Source: Candidatus Hydrogenedentota bacterium (GTDB taxonomy: Bacteria > Hydrogenedentota > Hydrogenedentia > Hydrogenedentales > SLHB01). From it: a stretch of DNA of 40,421 bases. The translations under genes were made by a program, and so were the position numbers. The DNA is taken from contig JAIBAQ010000034.1 in assembly GCA_019695095.1 (NCBI GenBank), positions 1-40,421 of the forward strand, read 5' to 3'. This document shows positions 15,570 through 25,810 of this stretch, in pieces (the first letter of the stretch is position 1; each line of letters starts with the position of its first letter). Below the pieces are notes generated by a model. The model was not told where the DNA came from. It saw only the letters and a program-made list of their open reading frames with translations, and ran no database searches.

Positions 15570-16871
15570 CTACTTTGCGGCCACCGCCGTCGCCAGTTTG
15601 CAGGCTTCGTCCGTGAGCAACACGCCGAGGCTGTCTCCGTAGAAGGACGCGGTAACTTCGTAGCCGCTCTTGGCGTATTCGTCTTTGGTCAGGATGTAAC
15701 CAATCTGGTCGGTCGTAAGGGCCGCGACGCAGGGATTTTCGATGCCCGCTGCGTGGAGAGTGTCCTTTACTTTCAGTCCGATCTCGCTGATGGGTTCGCC
15801 CGGGAACGATACGAGCTGGAAATCGTTCACGCGCACCGTGAAGAGAGGCGCTTTCTCCGGGAAGAGGATCTTCACCATCATGTCTATTTCTTCTTGCGTA
15901 ACCTTGTATTCGTCACCAGCGATCTTGGTGAAATCGGGAGCGGCCTTGCGCTCCGGCAACGTTACCCACACGTTCTGGACTGCAAACGCGGTTACCTCTT
16001 CCGAGGGGATGGCTTCCGCCAGACGCGAGGCCGCAATGCCCACCTTGCGTCCGTAGTTGTAGGCCTTCTCATAGTGGCTGCCCGCGTCCGCACCGCGCGG
16101 GGACACGTCGCCTTCCGCGCCGTTGGTGTACAGGCACGTCACGCCGCCGCCCATCAAGTCTTCAACAGTGCGCTGCATGCTTCCCGCCCACTCGCCGGAT
16201 ACCAACATGTCGGTTTCATCCACGAAGGTTCCGTGGGCCGTGTAGTTGACGAGCACCGCCAAGGGCGCGCCGCTGGCTGTGTCGAGGCGCAACACGGTCA
16301 TCTGCTGATCGAGCGGATTGCTGTTCCTGCGATTACGGTTCATGTTTGGCAGGTCAACGGCCGCGGATCCCGCTTTCACCGGTTGGAGCGCAGCGTTGGC
16401 CTGGCGAAGCCCTTCGGCCAGTCGATCGGTTACGAAGTTGAGCATGGGTTCGCTGAAGATACCGATGTTGGGATTGTTTGCGACATTACGGCGGTCAAGC
16501 GCGTACCCTTCCAGGCCCGTATGCGAATGGCTGGCGGTCATGAGCGTGCGATCGAGCGTGAGACCGTCGATCTTGGCTTTGGCGAGCGTCTCTTCGACGA
16601 GGCAAATAGGCACGCTGCAAATATCGACGGTTACGAGTGCGGATTTTTCGCCCGCATTATCGAAGAGCAACACCTTTCCGTAGATCGTGTCGAGGGTGCC
16701 GATTGCTGGCTTGCCTTCACGCGCGCCGTATCCACCGAGTTGCGTGGGGATATTCGCCTCCATGGGATTGATGCTGACGCGCGCGACGCCCACCTTCAGG
16801 GGGATTGCGCCATTGGCCAAGCTCGGCAACGCCATGCAACAAAGTGCCAGAATCAAGGTGAGTTCTTTCAT
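15570..16871 (-). CDS. Neutral/alkaline ceramidase-like secreted amidase
   Basis: The protein has 433 residues with a signal peptide (MKELTLILALCCMALPSLANG). The family signature is VGVARVSINP near the N-terminus and the zinc-site region TASHSHTGLEGY (His115, His117). VNYTAHGTF and TNGAEGDVSPRGAD correspond to the later conserved blocks of neutral ceramidases. Only the N-terminal catalytic domain is present; full ceramidases carry an additional C-terminal immunoglobulin-like domain. It may hydrolyse an amide bond in a sphingolipid-like or other N-acyl substrate in the periplasm, but many bacterial members are uncharacterised. ACAGGAGG at 16880-16887 precedes the ATG. It is 98 bases from the convergent oxidoreductase. 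Confidence 0.75.
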   Translation of the reverse strand: MKELTLILALCCMALPSLANGAIPLKVGVARVSINPMEANIPTQLGGYGAREGKPAIGTLDTIYGKVLLFDNAGEKSALVTVDICSVPICLVEETLAKAKIDGLTLDRTLMTASHSHTGLEGYALDRRNVANNPNIGIFSEPMLNFVTDRLAEGLRQANAALQPVKAGSAAVDLPNMNRNRRNSNPLDQQMTVLRLDTASGAPLAVLVNYTAHGTFVDETDMLVSGEWAGSMQRTVEDLMGGGVTCLYTNGAEGDVSPRGADAGSHYEKAYNYGRKVGIAASRLAEAIPSEEVTAFAVQNVWVTLPERKAAPDFTKIAGDEYKVTQEEIDMMVKILFPEKAPLFTVRVNDFQLVSFPGEPISEIGLKVKDTLHAAGIENPCVAALTTDQIGYILTKDEYAKSGYEVTASFYGDSLGVLLTDEACKLATAVAAK

Positions 16872-17214
16872 GTCCGCAGCCTCCTGTGAAGACGGTTATG
16901 TTACGGCATGGTGCGGCGGCCAAACAAATGGTCGGGGTGTTCAGCGGGAACAAGTCCACCACGTGATGCCTGGAGTTCCGGAGGTTTGAGGCCTATTTGC
17001 TCGTCAATGACCGCGCACATAGGCTTCGAGAGATAGCGTTCGTCTCAAAGAGTCACGTGTCACATCAGCAACGCGCGTAGCTCGTCTTGGGCGGCATCGT
17101 CTTCTATTGCTCATTTTGGTCACAGACGCGCAGCTCAAATTGGAGCACAATAGAGGGACAGACGGAAGAAGCTGGGCAGACTATCTGCCAACAGAACGTA
17201 GAGAGAGCATGTGG
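16872..17214. other. Intergenic region between ceramidase-like gene and plsY
   Basis: It should hold the leftward promoter of the ceramidase-like gene and the 3' end of the plsY transcript. The only structure seen is a 6-bp stem at 17175-17189 (GGCAGA/TCTGCC), about 25 bases past the plsY stop, which is a weak terminator candidate. No gene is supported. Confidence 0.5.
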
Positions 17215-17832
17215 TCAGAAGCGGTTCTCAGTTCCTGTAAGGATGCGTTGGATGTTGCTGCGGTGTTTGATGACAATAAGTGCCGCAAGAATGGCCACGA
17301 CTACGCGCAGGGTCCATACATCGGGAAAGAGATGGGTCGGCGCGGTGGCCCAGTGGGGAGGAAGGGCAAAAACAGTGATCGTGAGCGCAATGGCCGCGGA
17401 GATGGAACCGGCGCTGACCATGCGCGTTGCGCCGACGACCGTCGCGAAGATCGCGGTCGCGATGAGAATGGGAATCGGTGCGAGGGCAAGGAACACGCCC
17501 ATGCTGGTGGCGACGCCTTTGCCGCCTTTGAACTTGAGAAACACGGATGCGAGATGGCCCACGATGGCGGCGATTCCGCAGGCCACGGGCGCATAAGGCC
17601 AATCGCTGAGACGCGCGACGAGCAGAACAGGGATGATGCCTTTGGCGGCATCGCCCGCGAGGGCGGCTGCGCCGAGTCCTTTACCGAGCACACGAAGCGT
17701 GTTGGTGGCGCCGATGTTCTTGCTGCCGTGTTCGCGAATATCGATTCCCCGCAGCCATTGACCGAGCCATAGGCCGGTGGGGATGGAACCGAGGACGTAA
17801 GACAAGATAATTGAGGCAATGGTTACTAACAT
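17215..17832 (-). CDS. plsY: Glycerol-3-phosphate acyltransferase PlsY
   Basis: The protein has 205 residues, the usual length. PlsY is an inner-membrane enzyme that transfers the acyl group of acyl-phosphate to glycerol-3-phosphate, the first step of phospholipid synthesis in most bacteria. The conserved loops are intact: GSIPTGLWLG, HGSKNIGATNTLRVLGKG and FKGGKGVATSMG. Five or more hydrophobic segments are visible. The start at 17832 matches the family N-terminus, but no strong Shine-Dalgarno is seen; an ATG four codons upstream is possible. It is the last gene of the leftward housekeeping block, separated from dut by a region carrying a large inverted repeat. Confidence 0.92.
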   Translation of the reverse strand: MLVTIASIILSYVLGSIPTGLWLGQWLRGIDIREHGSKNIGATNTLRVLGKGLGAAALAGDAAKGIIPVLLVARLSDWPYAPVACGIAAIVGHLASVFLKFKGGKGVATSMGVFLALAPIPILIATAIFATVVGATRMVSAGSISAAIALTITVFALPPHWATAPTHLFPDVWTLRVVVAILAALIVIKHRSNIQRILTGTENRF

Positions 17833-17927
17833 GGTGCAACCCATCGGTGACTTGAATACAGAGAATGTGCCACAACTCGAATTCGGCGAAACAGTATCCG
17901 CGATGCCATGTAAACAAGACGGAACAC

Positions 17928-18008
17928 TGTCATTCTGAGCGCAGCGAAGAATCTGGCAATAACAAAGGGGCATTTTGTTCCAGATTCTTCGCTGCGCTCA
18001 GAATGACA
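17928..18008. repeat. Perfect 29-bp inverted repeat (TCATTCTGAGCGCAGCGAAG family)
   Basis: Arm 17928-17956 is the exact reverse complement of 17980-18008, around a 23-base spacer. The arm begins TGTCATTCTGAGCGCAGCG. It lies between dut and plsY and would form a very stable hairpin in their shared transcript. Arms of this type occur as dispersed repeats in many bacterial genomes (general knowledge), so it is a mobile-type intergenic repeat, although it may also act as a terminator here. Confidence 0.85.
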
Positions 18009-18067
18009 ATTGGAGTTCAGTCTTGAATAGTCCGTATCGGGCCAGAACAACGAGAAATGCATGCGTA

Positions 18068-18520
18068 TCACCGTCCCGTGTGGCCGAAGCCGCCTTCGCC
18101 GCGCTTGGTCTCGTCCAGCGAGTCGACGGAACGCCATTCGACTTTGGTGACGGGGGCAACAATCATCTGAGCGATGCGGTCGCCGCGAGCGATGGTGAAG
18201 GGTTCTTGTCCAAGGTTGGCGATGATGATGCGGATCTCGCCGCGGTAATCGGCATCGATCGTGCCGGGGCTATTCAGCAGCGAGATGCCGTGCTTGATAG
18301 CGAGTCCGCTGCGCGGACGGATCTGCGCTTCGTAACCTTCGGGCAGAGCAATGCGCAAGCCCGTGGGAACGAGAGCACGCTGGCCAGGAGCAAGTGTGAG
18401 CGGTTCCGTCACGGAGGCGCGGACATCCATGCCCGCGGCATGCTCGGTTTCGTAGGCGGGCAGCGGAATATCGTCGGTTCCCGGTTCACGGGTAATGGCG
18501 ACTTCAACGGCACGGGTCAT
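18068..18520 (-). CDS. dut: Deoxyuridine 5'-triphosphate nucleotidohydrolase (dUTPase)
   Basis: The protein has 150 residues, full length for the trimeric dUTPase family. It hydrolyses dUTP to dUMP and pyrophosphate, keeping uracil out of DNA and feeding dTMP synthesis. All five motifs are present: AGMDVRAS (1), [12 protein letters not shown] (2), [11 protein letters not shown] (3, catalytic Asp and Tyr), [10 protein letters not shown] (4) and the C-terminal arm [11 protein letters not shown] (5). Its ATG overlaps the TGA of the upstream M16 peptidase gene as ATGA, implying translational coupling; the longer frame was rejected for this reason. Confidence 0.95.
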   Translation of the reverse strand: MTRAVEVAITREPGTDDIPLPAYETEHAAGMDVRASVTEPLTLAPGQRALVPTGLRIALPEGYEAQIRPRSGLAIKHGISLLNSPGTIDADYRGEIRIIIANLGQEPFTIARGDRIAQMIVAPVTKVEWRSVDSLDETKRGEGGFGHTGR

Positions 18521-19791
18521 AGAGGCAGTCCTTTGACATTGGCGTCTTTTGCGGGACCGAGCACAATCATGGCGCACTTGTCTGCGGAGAGGCACTCGCG
18601 AGCCGCGCGCAGCACTTGGTCGGCCGTGATGGCGTCGATACGGGCGATGACTTCGTCGACACCGACCACGCGGCCGTAGTACATGACCGATTTCGCCATG
18701 CGCGTCATCCGGTTGAACGTGCTCTCAAGACTCATCAGCATATTGCCTTTGATCTGTTCACGATTCAGTGAAAGCTCGTCTTCCGATACTGGCTCGTCGC
18801 AGATGCGCTTGATTTCGCCCGCGCAGAGATCGAGGCACTGATTCAGGTTCTCCGGCGCGACGGCTGCATAGACGCCCATGTGGCCGGAATGCCAGTGATG
18901 CGAGTTGAAGGTGTAGATCGAATAGGCAAGTCCCGCTTCCTCGCGAATCTTGTCGAACAAGCGAGAAGTCGAGCCGCCGCCAAGCGCGTTGCTGAGCAGG
19001 TTGTAGGCATAGCGCGTATCGTCGTGAACACCCGGGCCGGGAAAGCCGAAACATACGTGATGCTGGCCGATGTCGCTGTCTTCGATGCGTGTGCCAGCGG
19101 CGCAGGTCGCGGGTCCCGCGATGGGCGGCACCGAGCCAGGCTCCACGGGCTCGAACTCGTCTTGGACTTGACGCAGGACCGCTTGTTCGTCAAACGACCC
19201 GGCTATGGACACGATCATGTTCTCCGGCCGGTACCAGGTCGCGTAATAGTCGCGCACGTCGTCGACGGTCATCGCGGTCAACGTCTCGATGTACCCCGTG
19301 ACAGGGCGGCCCAGCGGATGGTCGGGCCAAATGAATTCGGTGAAGATGTCGTGTACGTGATCTTCAGGGACATCTTCGATGCTCGCAATCTCTTCAAGGA
19401 CGACGTTGCGTTCCTTCTCGAAATCGTTGAACAAGGAGTTCTTGGTGATGTCCGCCAAAATCTCGATACCGCGGTCGACGTGATCGCTGAGCATCTTCGC
19501 GTAGAGGCACGTGTAATCGCGCGAAGTGAATGCATTGAGGTGGCCGCCCTTGGACTCGACCGCCTCCATCACTTGGCGCGTCGTGCGCGTCTTTGTGCCT
19601 TTGAAAAACAGGTGTTCGAGAAAGTGCGAGATGCCGGCCTGCTTCGCATTCTCGTTGGCGGAACCGGCCTTGATCCACACGCCGATCGATGCCGAACGAA
19701 GGTAAGGCAAAGGCTCCATCAAGACCGTGAGGCCGTTGGGTAAGCGCTTCATCGTCACGGCGCCGTTGGCATATGGAAGGGTCTCGGGCAT
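18517..19791 (-). CDS. M16-family zinc metallopeptidase (processing-peptidase/PqqF-like)
   Basis: The protein has 424 residues. The start at 19791 follows AGGAGG at 5-6 bases. The inverted zinc motif HFLEH (His56, Glu59, His60) and a distal acidic ligand in [14 protein letters not shown] (around Glu133/134) are intact, so the protein should be an active M16B-type peptidase. The C-terminal half contains the substrate-binding motif region ([20 protein letters not shown]). No signal peptide is seen, so it is probably cytoplasmic. Genes of this family commonly follow pnp and rpsO in diverse bacteria, as here. Physiological substrates are generally unknown. Confidence 0.9.
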   Translation of the reverse strand: MPETLPYANGAVTMKRLPNGLTVLMEPLPYLRSASIGVWIKAGSANENAKQAGISHFLEHLFFKGTKTRTTRQVMEAVESKGGHLNAFTSRDYTCLYAKMLSDHVDRGIEILADITKNSLFNDFEKERNVVLEEIASIEDVPEDHVHDIFTEFIWPDHPLGRPVTGYIETLTAMTVDDVRDYYATWYRPENMIVSIAGSFDEQAVLRQVQDEFEPVEPGSVPPIAGPATCAAGTRIEDSDIGQHHVCFGFPGPGVHDDTRYAYNLLSNALGGGSTSRLFDKIREEAGLAYSIYTFNSHHWHSGHMGVYAAVAPENLNQCLDLCAGEIKRICDEPVSEDELSLNREQIKGNMLMSLESTFNRMTRMAKSVMYYGRVVGVDEVIARIDAITADQVLRAARECLSADKCAMIVLGPAKDANVKGLPL

Positions 19792-19948
19792 GGATTCCTC
19801 CTGGTCCGGATTTCTGGCGAACACATACGAGGCTAGACGTAACCGATGTGTTTGCCAGACTTGCAGCGAAAATAATGACAGTTCTCCACAAACAGTGTGT
19901 GTTCGCTAGAAATCCTCATGGCATAACCTCAACGTCTTACACTTCAGC

Positions 19949-19984
19949 AATTTGCATCGGCGCTCAGTTGCGCCGGTGCAAATT
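19949..19984. repeat. Stem-loop between pnp and the M16 peptidase gene
   Basis: A 15-bp stem (AATTTGCATCGGCGC with GCGCCGGTGCAAATT, one mismatch) surrounds a 6-base loop. It lies within the 288-base spacer that also holds the pnp terminator candidate, and could be a second terminator or an RNA-processing site. Confidence 0.5.
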
Positions 19985-20035
19985 GCGGGCCTGGGGAGTG
20001 CGGTCCGTATTATGCAATGATTTTGAGCAGATACA

Positions 20036-20067
20036 CGAATGGCGCCCCCCGAAGGAAGCGCCATTCG
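20036..20067 (-). terminator. Terminator candidate after pnp
   Basis: CGAATGGCGC (20036-20045) pairs with GCGCCATTCG (20058-20067), starting 12 bases past the pnp stop codon. The downstream U-content is poor, so read-through into the M16/dut genes is possible. Confidence 0.55.
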
Positions 20068-20079
20068 ATTTAAGTTGGA

Positions 20080-22386
20080 TTACCGGCGTCCACGATCACG
20101 GTCGCGGCCACCACGGTCGCCGCCACGTCCACCGCGATCACCGCCTCGGTGTCCGCCGCGGCCTCTGTCTCCGCCGCGTCCGCCACGGTCTCCGCCGCGA
20201 TCTCCACCGCGGTCTCCACCACGGTCACGGTCACCGCCCGAGTGCTCGCGCGCTTCGTACTCTTCCTCGGTGATGAGACCGAGGTCAAGGTCCGCTTGAA
20301 CCTTGGAGAGATTCACGCGGCCGAGCTTGTCGATTTCGATGACTTTGACGCGCACCTCGTCGCCGATTTGCACCACGTCGGTCACGTTGCGCACGTGCGT
20401 CGTGGCCAACTCGGAGATGTGCACCAAGCCTTCTTTGCCGCCAAGCACCGCGACAAACGCGCCGAACGGCATAATGCGCGTGACTTTGCCGGCATAGATC
20501 TGGCCGACTTCCGGTTCCGCAACGATGCTGCGGATCATCTCGATAGCGGCATTAGCGGCTTCGGCGTCCACTGCCGCGACATTGACTGTACCGTCGTCTT
20601 CGATCTCGATCTCCGCGCCGGATGTGCGTTGGATCTCGCGAATCACCTTTCCGCCCGGTCCGATCACATCGCGGATCTTGTCGGGATTAATCGAAATGGA
20701 GATGATTCGCGGCGCGTACTGCGAGATTTCTTCGCGCGGGGCGGACAGCGCTTCATCCATCTTACCGAGGATGTGCAAGCGGCCATCGCGCGCCTGGTGA
20801 AGGGCCTTGCTCATGAGTTCGCGGGGTACGCCCATCACCTTGCAGTCCATCTGGAACGCGGTGATGCCGTTGCGCGTGCCGCAAACCTTGAAGTCCATGT
20901 CGCCGAGGTGATCTTCCGCCCCGAGGATATCGGAGAGGACACACGCCTCGTCGCCTTCTTTGATCAAGCCCATCGCAATACCGGCGACCGGCGCTTTGAT
21001 CGGTACGCCCGCGTCCATGAGGCTCAACGTACCGCCGCAGACGGTTGCCATCGAGCTGGAACCATTGCTTTCGGTGATGTCGGATACGATACGAACGGTG
21101 TACGGGAATTCGCCGTTGCCGTTTTCCTCGACCGGCACCATGCCTTCAAGGGCGCGCTCAGCGAGTTTACCGTGACCGATCTCACGACGGCCCGGGCCCG
21201 AAATGCGGCGCACTTCGCCCACGGACCAGCTCGGGAAGTTGTAGTGCAGCATGAACCGCTTGAACTCTTCCCCGGTCAGTTCGTCGAGGCGCTGTTCGTC
21301 GCGGCTCGTACCGAGCGTCGTGGTCACGAGCGCCTGCGTTTCGCCGCGCGTAAAGAGCACGGAGCCGTGCGCGCGCGGCAGAAGCCCCACTTCGATGGTG
21401 ATTGGCCGGACGGTCGTCAAATCGCGGCCATCCAAACGCGTGTGGGTCTTGATTACGTTCTCGCGCATGATTCGTTTTTCGAGCGCGTCGAACGCGGCGG
21501 TAATATCGCCTTTGCGGAGGGCATACGATTCCTCGCCGTATTTTTCCGCAAGTTTGGCGTGGACTTCCTTGCCGAGTGCGTCCAACCCATCAGCATGAGA
21601 ATGCTTGTCCGTGGGTTCAAGCAACGCCTTCAGGCCAGGACCGGCCAGGGCCTCCACGTCGGCGACGACTTCTTCGTCGGTCTTCGGTGGCTCGAAGGTC
21701 ATCTTTTCGACGCCGACCTTCGCGCGGAAATCCTCGATGGCCTGGCAGATCTTCTTGATGTGCTGGTGGCCGAACTCGAGCGCTTCGAGCATCTTCTCTT
21801 CGGAGAGCTCCTTGGCTCCACCTTCCACCATGGTGATGGCTTCGCTGGTGCCAGCGATCATCAGATCGAGTTCGCTTTCCAGCATCTTGGACATGGGCGG
21901 ATTCACGACAAGTTCGCCGTCGATCAAGGCCACCTGTACCGCGCCAATCGGGCCCAGGAAGGGGACCTTCGAAATGTGAAGCGCGGCGGATGCCCCGATA
22001 ATCGAAAGGATGGCGGGGTTGTTTTCGTTGTCCGTCGAGTAGACGGTCGAAAACACCTGCACCTCGTTTACGAATCCCTTCGGGAAGAGAGGGCGAAGCG
22101 GACGGTCGGTCAAACGGCAAACCAACACTTCGCGTTCAGTGGGGCGGCCTTCACGCCGGAAGAAATTGCCCGGAATCTTGCCTGCCGCGGAACTCTTTTC
22201 GCGGTAGTCTACGGTGAGTGGGAAGAAGTCCTGTCCTTCTTTGGTGTCGTTGGCGACGCATATCGCCGAGAGCACCATGGTGTCGCCACAGGTAACCAAG
22301 ACGGCCCCCTGGGCCTGCTTGGCGATCCGTCCGGTTTCCAGCGTTATCTCGGTGGAACCGACGGTCACTGAGAGACGTTCAATCAT
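20080..22386 (-). CDS. pnp: Polyribonucleotide nucleotidyltransferase (PNPase) with RGG/RGD-rich tail
   Basis: The protein has 768 residues. The start at 22386 gives the family N-terminus [20 protein letters not shown]. PNPase degrades RNA 3' to 5' with phosphate and forms the degradosome core. Both RNase PH-like halves are present; the active second half contains [20 protein letters not shown] and [17 protein letters not shown]. These are followed by a KH domain ([20 protein letters not shown]) and an S1 domain ([20 protein letters not shown]). The last 52 or so residues are a low-complexity tail of GGDRGG and GRGGDR repeats, which most PNPases lack; it resembles RNA-binding RGG boxes. The gene follows rpsO in the classical rpsO-pnp order. 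Confidence 0.96.
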   Translation of the reverse strand: MIERLSVTVGSTEITLETGRIAKQAQGAVLVTCGDTMVLSAICVANDTKEGQDFFPLTVDYREKSSAAGKIPGNFFRREGRPTEREVLVCRLTDRPLRPLFPKGFVNEVQVFSTVYSTDNENNPAILSIIGASAALHISKVPFLGPIGAVQVALIDGELVVNPPMSKMLESELDLMIAGTSEAITMVEGGAKELSEEKMLEALEFGHQHIKKICQAIEDFRAKVGVEKMTFEPPKTDEEVVADVEALAGPGLKALLEPTDKHSHADGLDALGKEVHAKLAEKYGEESYALRKGDITAAFDALEKRIMRENVIKTHTRLDGRDLTTVRPITIEVGLLPRAHGSVLFTRGETQALVTTTLGTSRDEQRLDELTGEEFKRFMLHYNFPSWSVGEVRRISGPGRREIGHGKLAERALEGMVPVEENGNGEFPYTVRIVSDITESNGSSSMATVCGGTLSLMDAGVPIKAPVAGIAMGLIKEGDEACVLSDILGAEDHLGDMDFKVCGTRNGITAFQMDCKVMGVPRELMSKALHQARDGRLHILGKMDEALSAPREEISQYAPRIISISINPDKIRDVIGPGGKVIREIQRTSGAEIEIEDDGTVNVAAVDAEAANAAIEMIRSIVAEPEVGQIYAGKVTRIMPFGAFVAVLGGKEGLVHISELATTHVRNVTDVVQIGDEVRVKVIEIDKLGRVNLSKVQADLDLGLITEEEYEAREHSGGDRDRGGDRGGDRGGDRGGRGGDRGRGGHRGGDRGGRGGDRGGRDRDRGRR

Positions 22387-22477
22387 GTTCTTTCTTTTCT
22401 CCATTCTTTGGCGGAACGTCTCCCACAACGTTCCTTCATTTCGTTCTCTATGTGAACACTCCTTGTTAATAGCGTGA

Positions 22478-22514
22478 ACGGCGTGTGCATCCGCATTGCG
22501 AACGCACACGCCGT
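22478..22514 (-). terminator. rpsO-pnp intercistronic hairpin
   Basis: ACGGCGTGTGC (22478-22488) pairs exactly with GCACACGCCGT (22504-22514), 19 bases beyond the rpsO stop and about 90 before the pnp start. In enterobacteria, this interval carries a terminator and an RNase III site controlling pnp; the position suggests an analogous role. Confidence 0.6.
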
Positions 22515-22533
22515 GGTTGTCATTTGGACGGCA

Positions 22534-22806
22534 TTACTTACGCAGACCGAGGGCCTTGACGATCGAGCGGTAGCGCTCCATATCGGAAGCCCGGACGTAG
22601 TTGAGCAAGTTGCGGCGCTGTCCGACGAGCTTGAGCAGCCCGCGACGGCCGGCAAAGTCCTTGGGGTGCGACTTGAAGTGCTCGGTGAGGTCGTTGATTC
22701 GGGCGGTCAGCAACGCGATCTGGACTTCGGCGGAGCCGGTGTCGCCTTCGTGCTTACCATGGTCTTTGATGATTTGGGTCTTGCGGTCTTTCTGCAATGT
22801 CGACAT
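22534..22806 (-). CDS. rpsO: 30S ribosomal protein S15
   Basis: The protein has 90 residues, matching S15, a primary 16S rRNA binder in the small subunit. Family landmarks are present: [19 protein letters not shown], the [19 protein letters not shown] region, and the C-terminal [15 protein letters not shown]. The start at 22806 is chosen from the family N-terminus; the open frame extends 37 residues further without similarity. It is followed by pnp, an arrangement conserved across bacteria. Confidence 0.96.
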   Translation of the reverse strand: MSTLQKDRKTQIIKDHGKHEGDTGSAEVQIALLTARINDLTEHFKSHPKDFAGRRGLLKLVGQRRNLLNYVRASDMERYRSIVKALGLRK

Positions 22807-22953
22807 TTCACCTGTTCCTTTCATTCGGCCGGATCCCAGCTCGGCAGTGGTGAATTGCACGCCCGAGAACCGGCTATCTGCATACAGCGCCGAACCATTC
22901 GGCGCAAAATCTAACATGAAGCGCGCCCCCGGCAGTGCCAGGGACGCAGCCCG

Positions 22954-24186
22954 TTATTTATCTGTCAATGACGCGAGACCCGGAAGAACCTTGCCTTCCA
23001 GCATCTCCAGCGATGCGCCGCCACCGGTCGACACGTGGGACATCTTGTCCGCAAGGCCGTACTGCGTGACAGCCGCCGCCGTATCGCCGCCGCCAATCAC
23101 GCTCGTAATCGCGGGGGATGTGGCCAACAAGTCGGCAATGGACCTCGTGCCCGTGCCGAACTTCTCCATTTCAAACACTCCAAGCGGGCCGTTCCATACC
23201 ACGGTCTTCGAACGCTTGATGGCGTCGCTGAAGAGTTCGATGGTCTTCGGACCGATATCGAGGCCTTGCCAGCCCTTTTCGATGCCGCCCAAGCCCACGA
23301 TCTTCGTGTTGGCGTCGTTCGAGAAGGCATCGGCGACCACGGTGTCGACCGGAAGAAGCAATTCTACGCCTTTTTCCTTCGCTTTTGCGAGGACGGTCTT
23401 GGCCACTTCGATGCCGCCTTCGTCCAGGAGCGAATCGCCGATTTCATAGCCCTGCGCCTTCATGAAGGTATAGGCCATGCCGCCGCCGATGATCAGCGTG
23501 TTGACGAGGTTGAGCAGGTTCTCGATGACGGTAATCTTGTCGGAAACCTTGGCCCCGCCGAGGATCGCCACGAGGGGACGATCGGGGTTGTTCAATACTT
23601 TGGTGAAATACTGCATTTCTTTCGCAACGAGGTACCCCGCGGCGCTTTGCTTGATGAACTTGCAGACGCCTTCGGTGGACGAATGGGCGCGGTGTACGCT
23701 GCCGAACGCATCGCTGACGTACACATCGCCAAGTTTCGCCAATTCCTGCGAAAGGGTTTCGTCGTTCTTGGTCTCGCCCTTGTGATACCGGGTGTTTTCC
23801 AAAACGATGATGTCGCCGGGTTGCATGGCCGCGACGGCCGCTTCAACGTCGGGACCGACGAGCGAATCGAGCTTCTTCACATTGCCGCCGACCAACTCGC
23901 GCAGGCGATCCGCAATGGGACCCATGTTGAGCAGGGCGTTCTTCTTGATGATCTTCTGCTTCTCTTCCTCGGTCTCGGCCTTCTCGGGCTTGCCCGGGCG
24001 GCCCAGGTGCGACATCAGGATCAGCTTGCCGCCGTTTTCGCGGACGTAGTTGATGCTCTGAAGCGCGGCGCGGATGCGGGTATCGTCGCGGACCGTTCCG
24101 TCCGCATTCTGCGGCACGTTGAAGTCCACGCGCATGAGGACGCGTTTGCCTTTTACATCGAGGTCTTGAATTGTCAGCTTGTTCAT
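22954..24186 (-). CDS. pgk: Phosphoglycerate kinase
   Basis: The protein has 410 residues, slightly longer than the usual 390-400 because of a charged insertion near residue 68 (KPEKAETEEEKQKII). It interconverts 1,3-bisphosphoglycerate plus ADP with 3-phosphoglycerate plus ATP. The signature VLMRVDFNVPQ, the substrate-binding MSHLGRP, ILGGAKVSDKI and the nucleotide-binding VIGGGDTAAAV are all present. It follows gap by 71 bases, so the two form a glycolytic pair, separated by a GC-rich hairpin that may tune the ratio of their transcripts. Only a weak Shine-Dalgarno is seen. Confidence 0.96.
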   Translation of the reverse strand: MNKLTIQDLDVKGKRVLMRVDFNVPQNADGTVRDDTRIRAALQSINYVRENGGKLILMSHLGRPGKPEKAETEEEKQKIIKKNALLNMGPIADRLRELVGGNVKKLDSLVGPDVEAAVAAMQPGDIIVLENTRYHKGETKNDETLSQELAKLGDVYVSDAFGSVHRAHSSTEGVCKFIKQSAAGYLVAKEMQYFTKVLNNPDRPLVAILGGAKVSDKITVIENLLNLVNTLIIGGGMAYTFMKAQGYEIGDSLLDEGGIEVAKTVLAKAKEKGVELLLPVDTVVADAFSNDANTKIVGLGGIEKGWQGLDIGPKTIELFSDAIKRSKTVVWNGPLGVFEMEKFGTGTRSIADLLATSPAITSVIGGGDTAAAVTQYGLADKMSHVSTGGGASLEMLEGKVLPGLASLTDK

Positions 24187-24217
24187 AAGCCCGTTCTCAC
24201 TTCCGAGTCATAACGAA

Positions 24218-24250
24218 AGCGGCCCCGCCAGACCCTCCGGCGGGGCCGCT
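24218..24250 (-). terminator. GC-rich hairpin between gap and pgk
   Basis: A perfect 12-bp stem (AGCGGCCCCGCC / GGCGGGGCCGCT) starts 8 bases past the gap stop and is followed on the minus strand by TTTCGTTA. It may be a partial terminator or an mRNA-stabilising stem that makes gap more abundant than pgk. Confidence 0.65.
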
Positions 24251-24257
24251 GAAATCG

Positions 24258-25298
<1,041 letters not shown>

Positions 25299-25746
25299 CT
25301 ATAGAGATTTCCCGCCCCCCTGGGTCCCATGCCTCTCTTCGGCACGGTGCGGGAAACGAGTTCACTGACATGAGGTCAAAGTTGTGGAAGGCAAACCCCT
25401 TGTAGGGCGTCTATCGCCCTGTCCCCCAACCGGGCAATTTGAACCGGTCTAAGGCAGGCACCAGCGTGTGTGACCCGGCTTGATGCCCCTTTTGGGCCGC
25501 TTTCTCGTTCCTCTTTTCAATCCCGCAGAATATGCCATAAACCGGAAAGACAAGTCAAACATAGTGCCACGAACAATTCGCCCAGTCCGCCTTGGCGGGA
25601 CTCATCTTTCTCGCGGGCGCGATACGCCCTCCGAAGGGAACCCCTGGGACACCAACAACGCTCGCCGCGAACGGTTCAAGTCAAAGACGGCACGGAAATG
25701 GGCCGTTTCACCGGAATTGGCGTAGCGAGGAGATTATCGAAAGCAC

Positions 25747-25778
25747 GGTGCACAAGCGCCTGGGGACGCCTGTGCACC
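25747..25778 (-). terminator. Terminator of the second sigma-fusion gene
   Basis: A 12-bp stem (GGTGCACAAGCG with CGCCTGTGCACC) lies 33 bases past the stop codon at 25811. The single non-Watson-Crick position becomes a G-U pair only in the leftward transcript, which supports this strand. It is followed by GTGCTTTCG. Confidence 0.65.
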
Positions 25779-25810
25779 ATGCGAGATCGGACATTGCCCG
25801 TGGTTGCGAA

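Noticed and set aside
17107-17772. A 221-residue rightward frame opposite plsY
   Set aside because: Low-complexity Gly/Arg/Asp composition arises from the antisense of plsY, which is intact with all its family motifs.
20149-22371. A 740-residue rightward frame opposite pnp
   Set aside because: Exact antisense of a conserved enzyme in a GC-rich genome; it has no recognisable domain.
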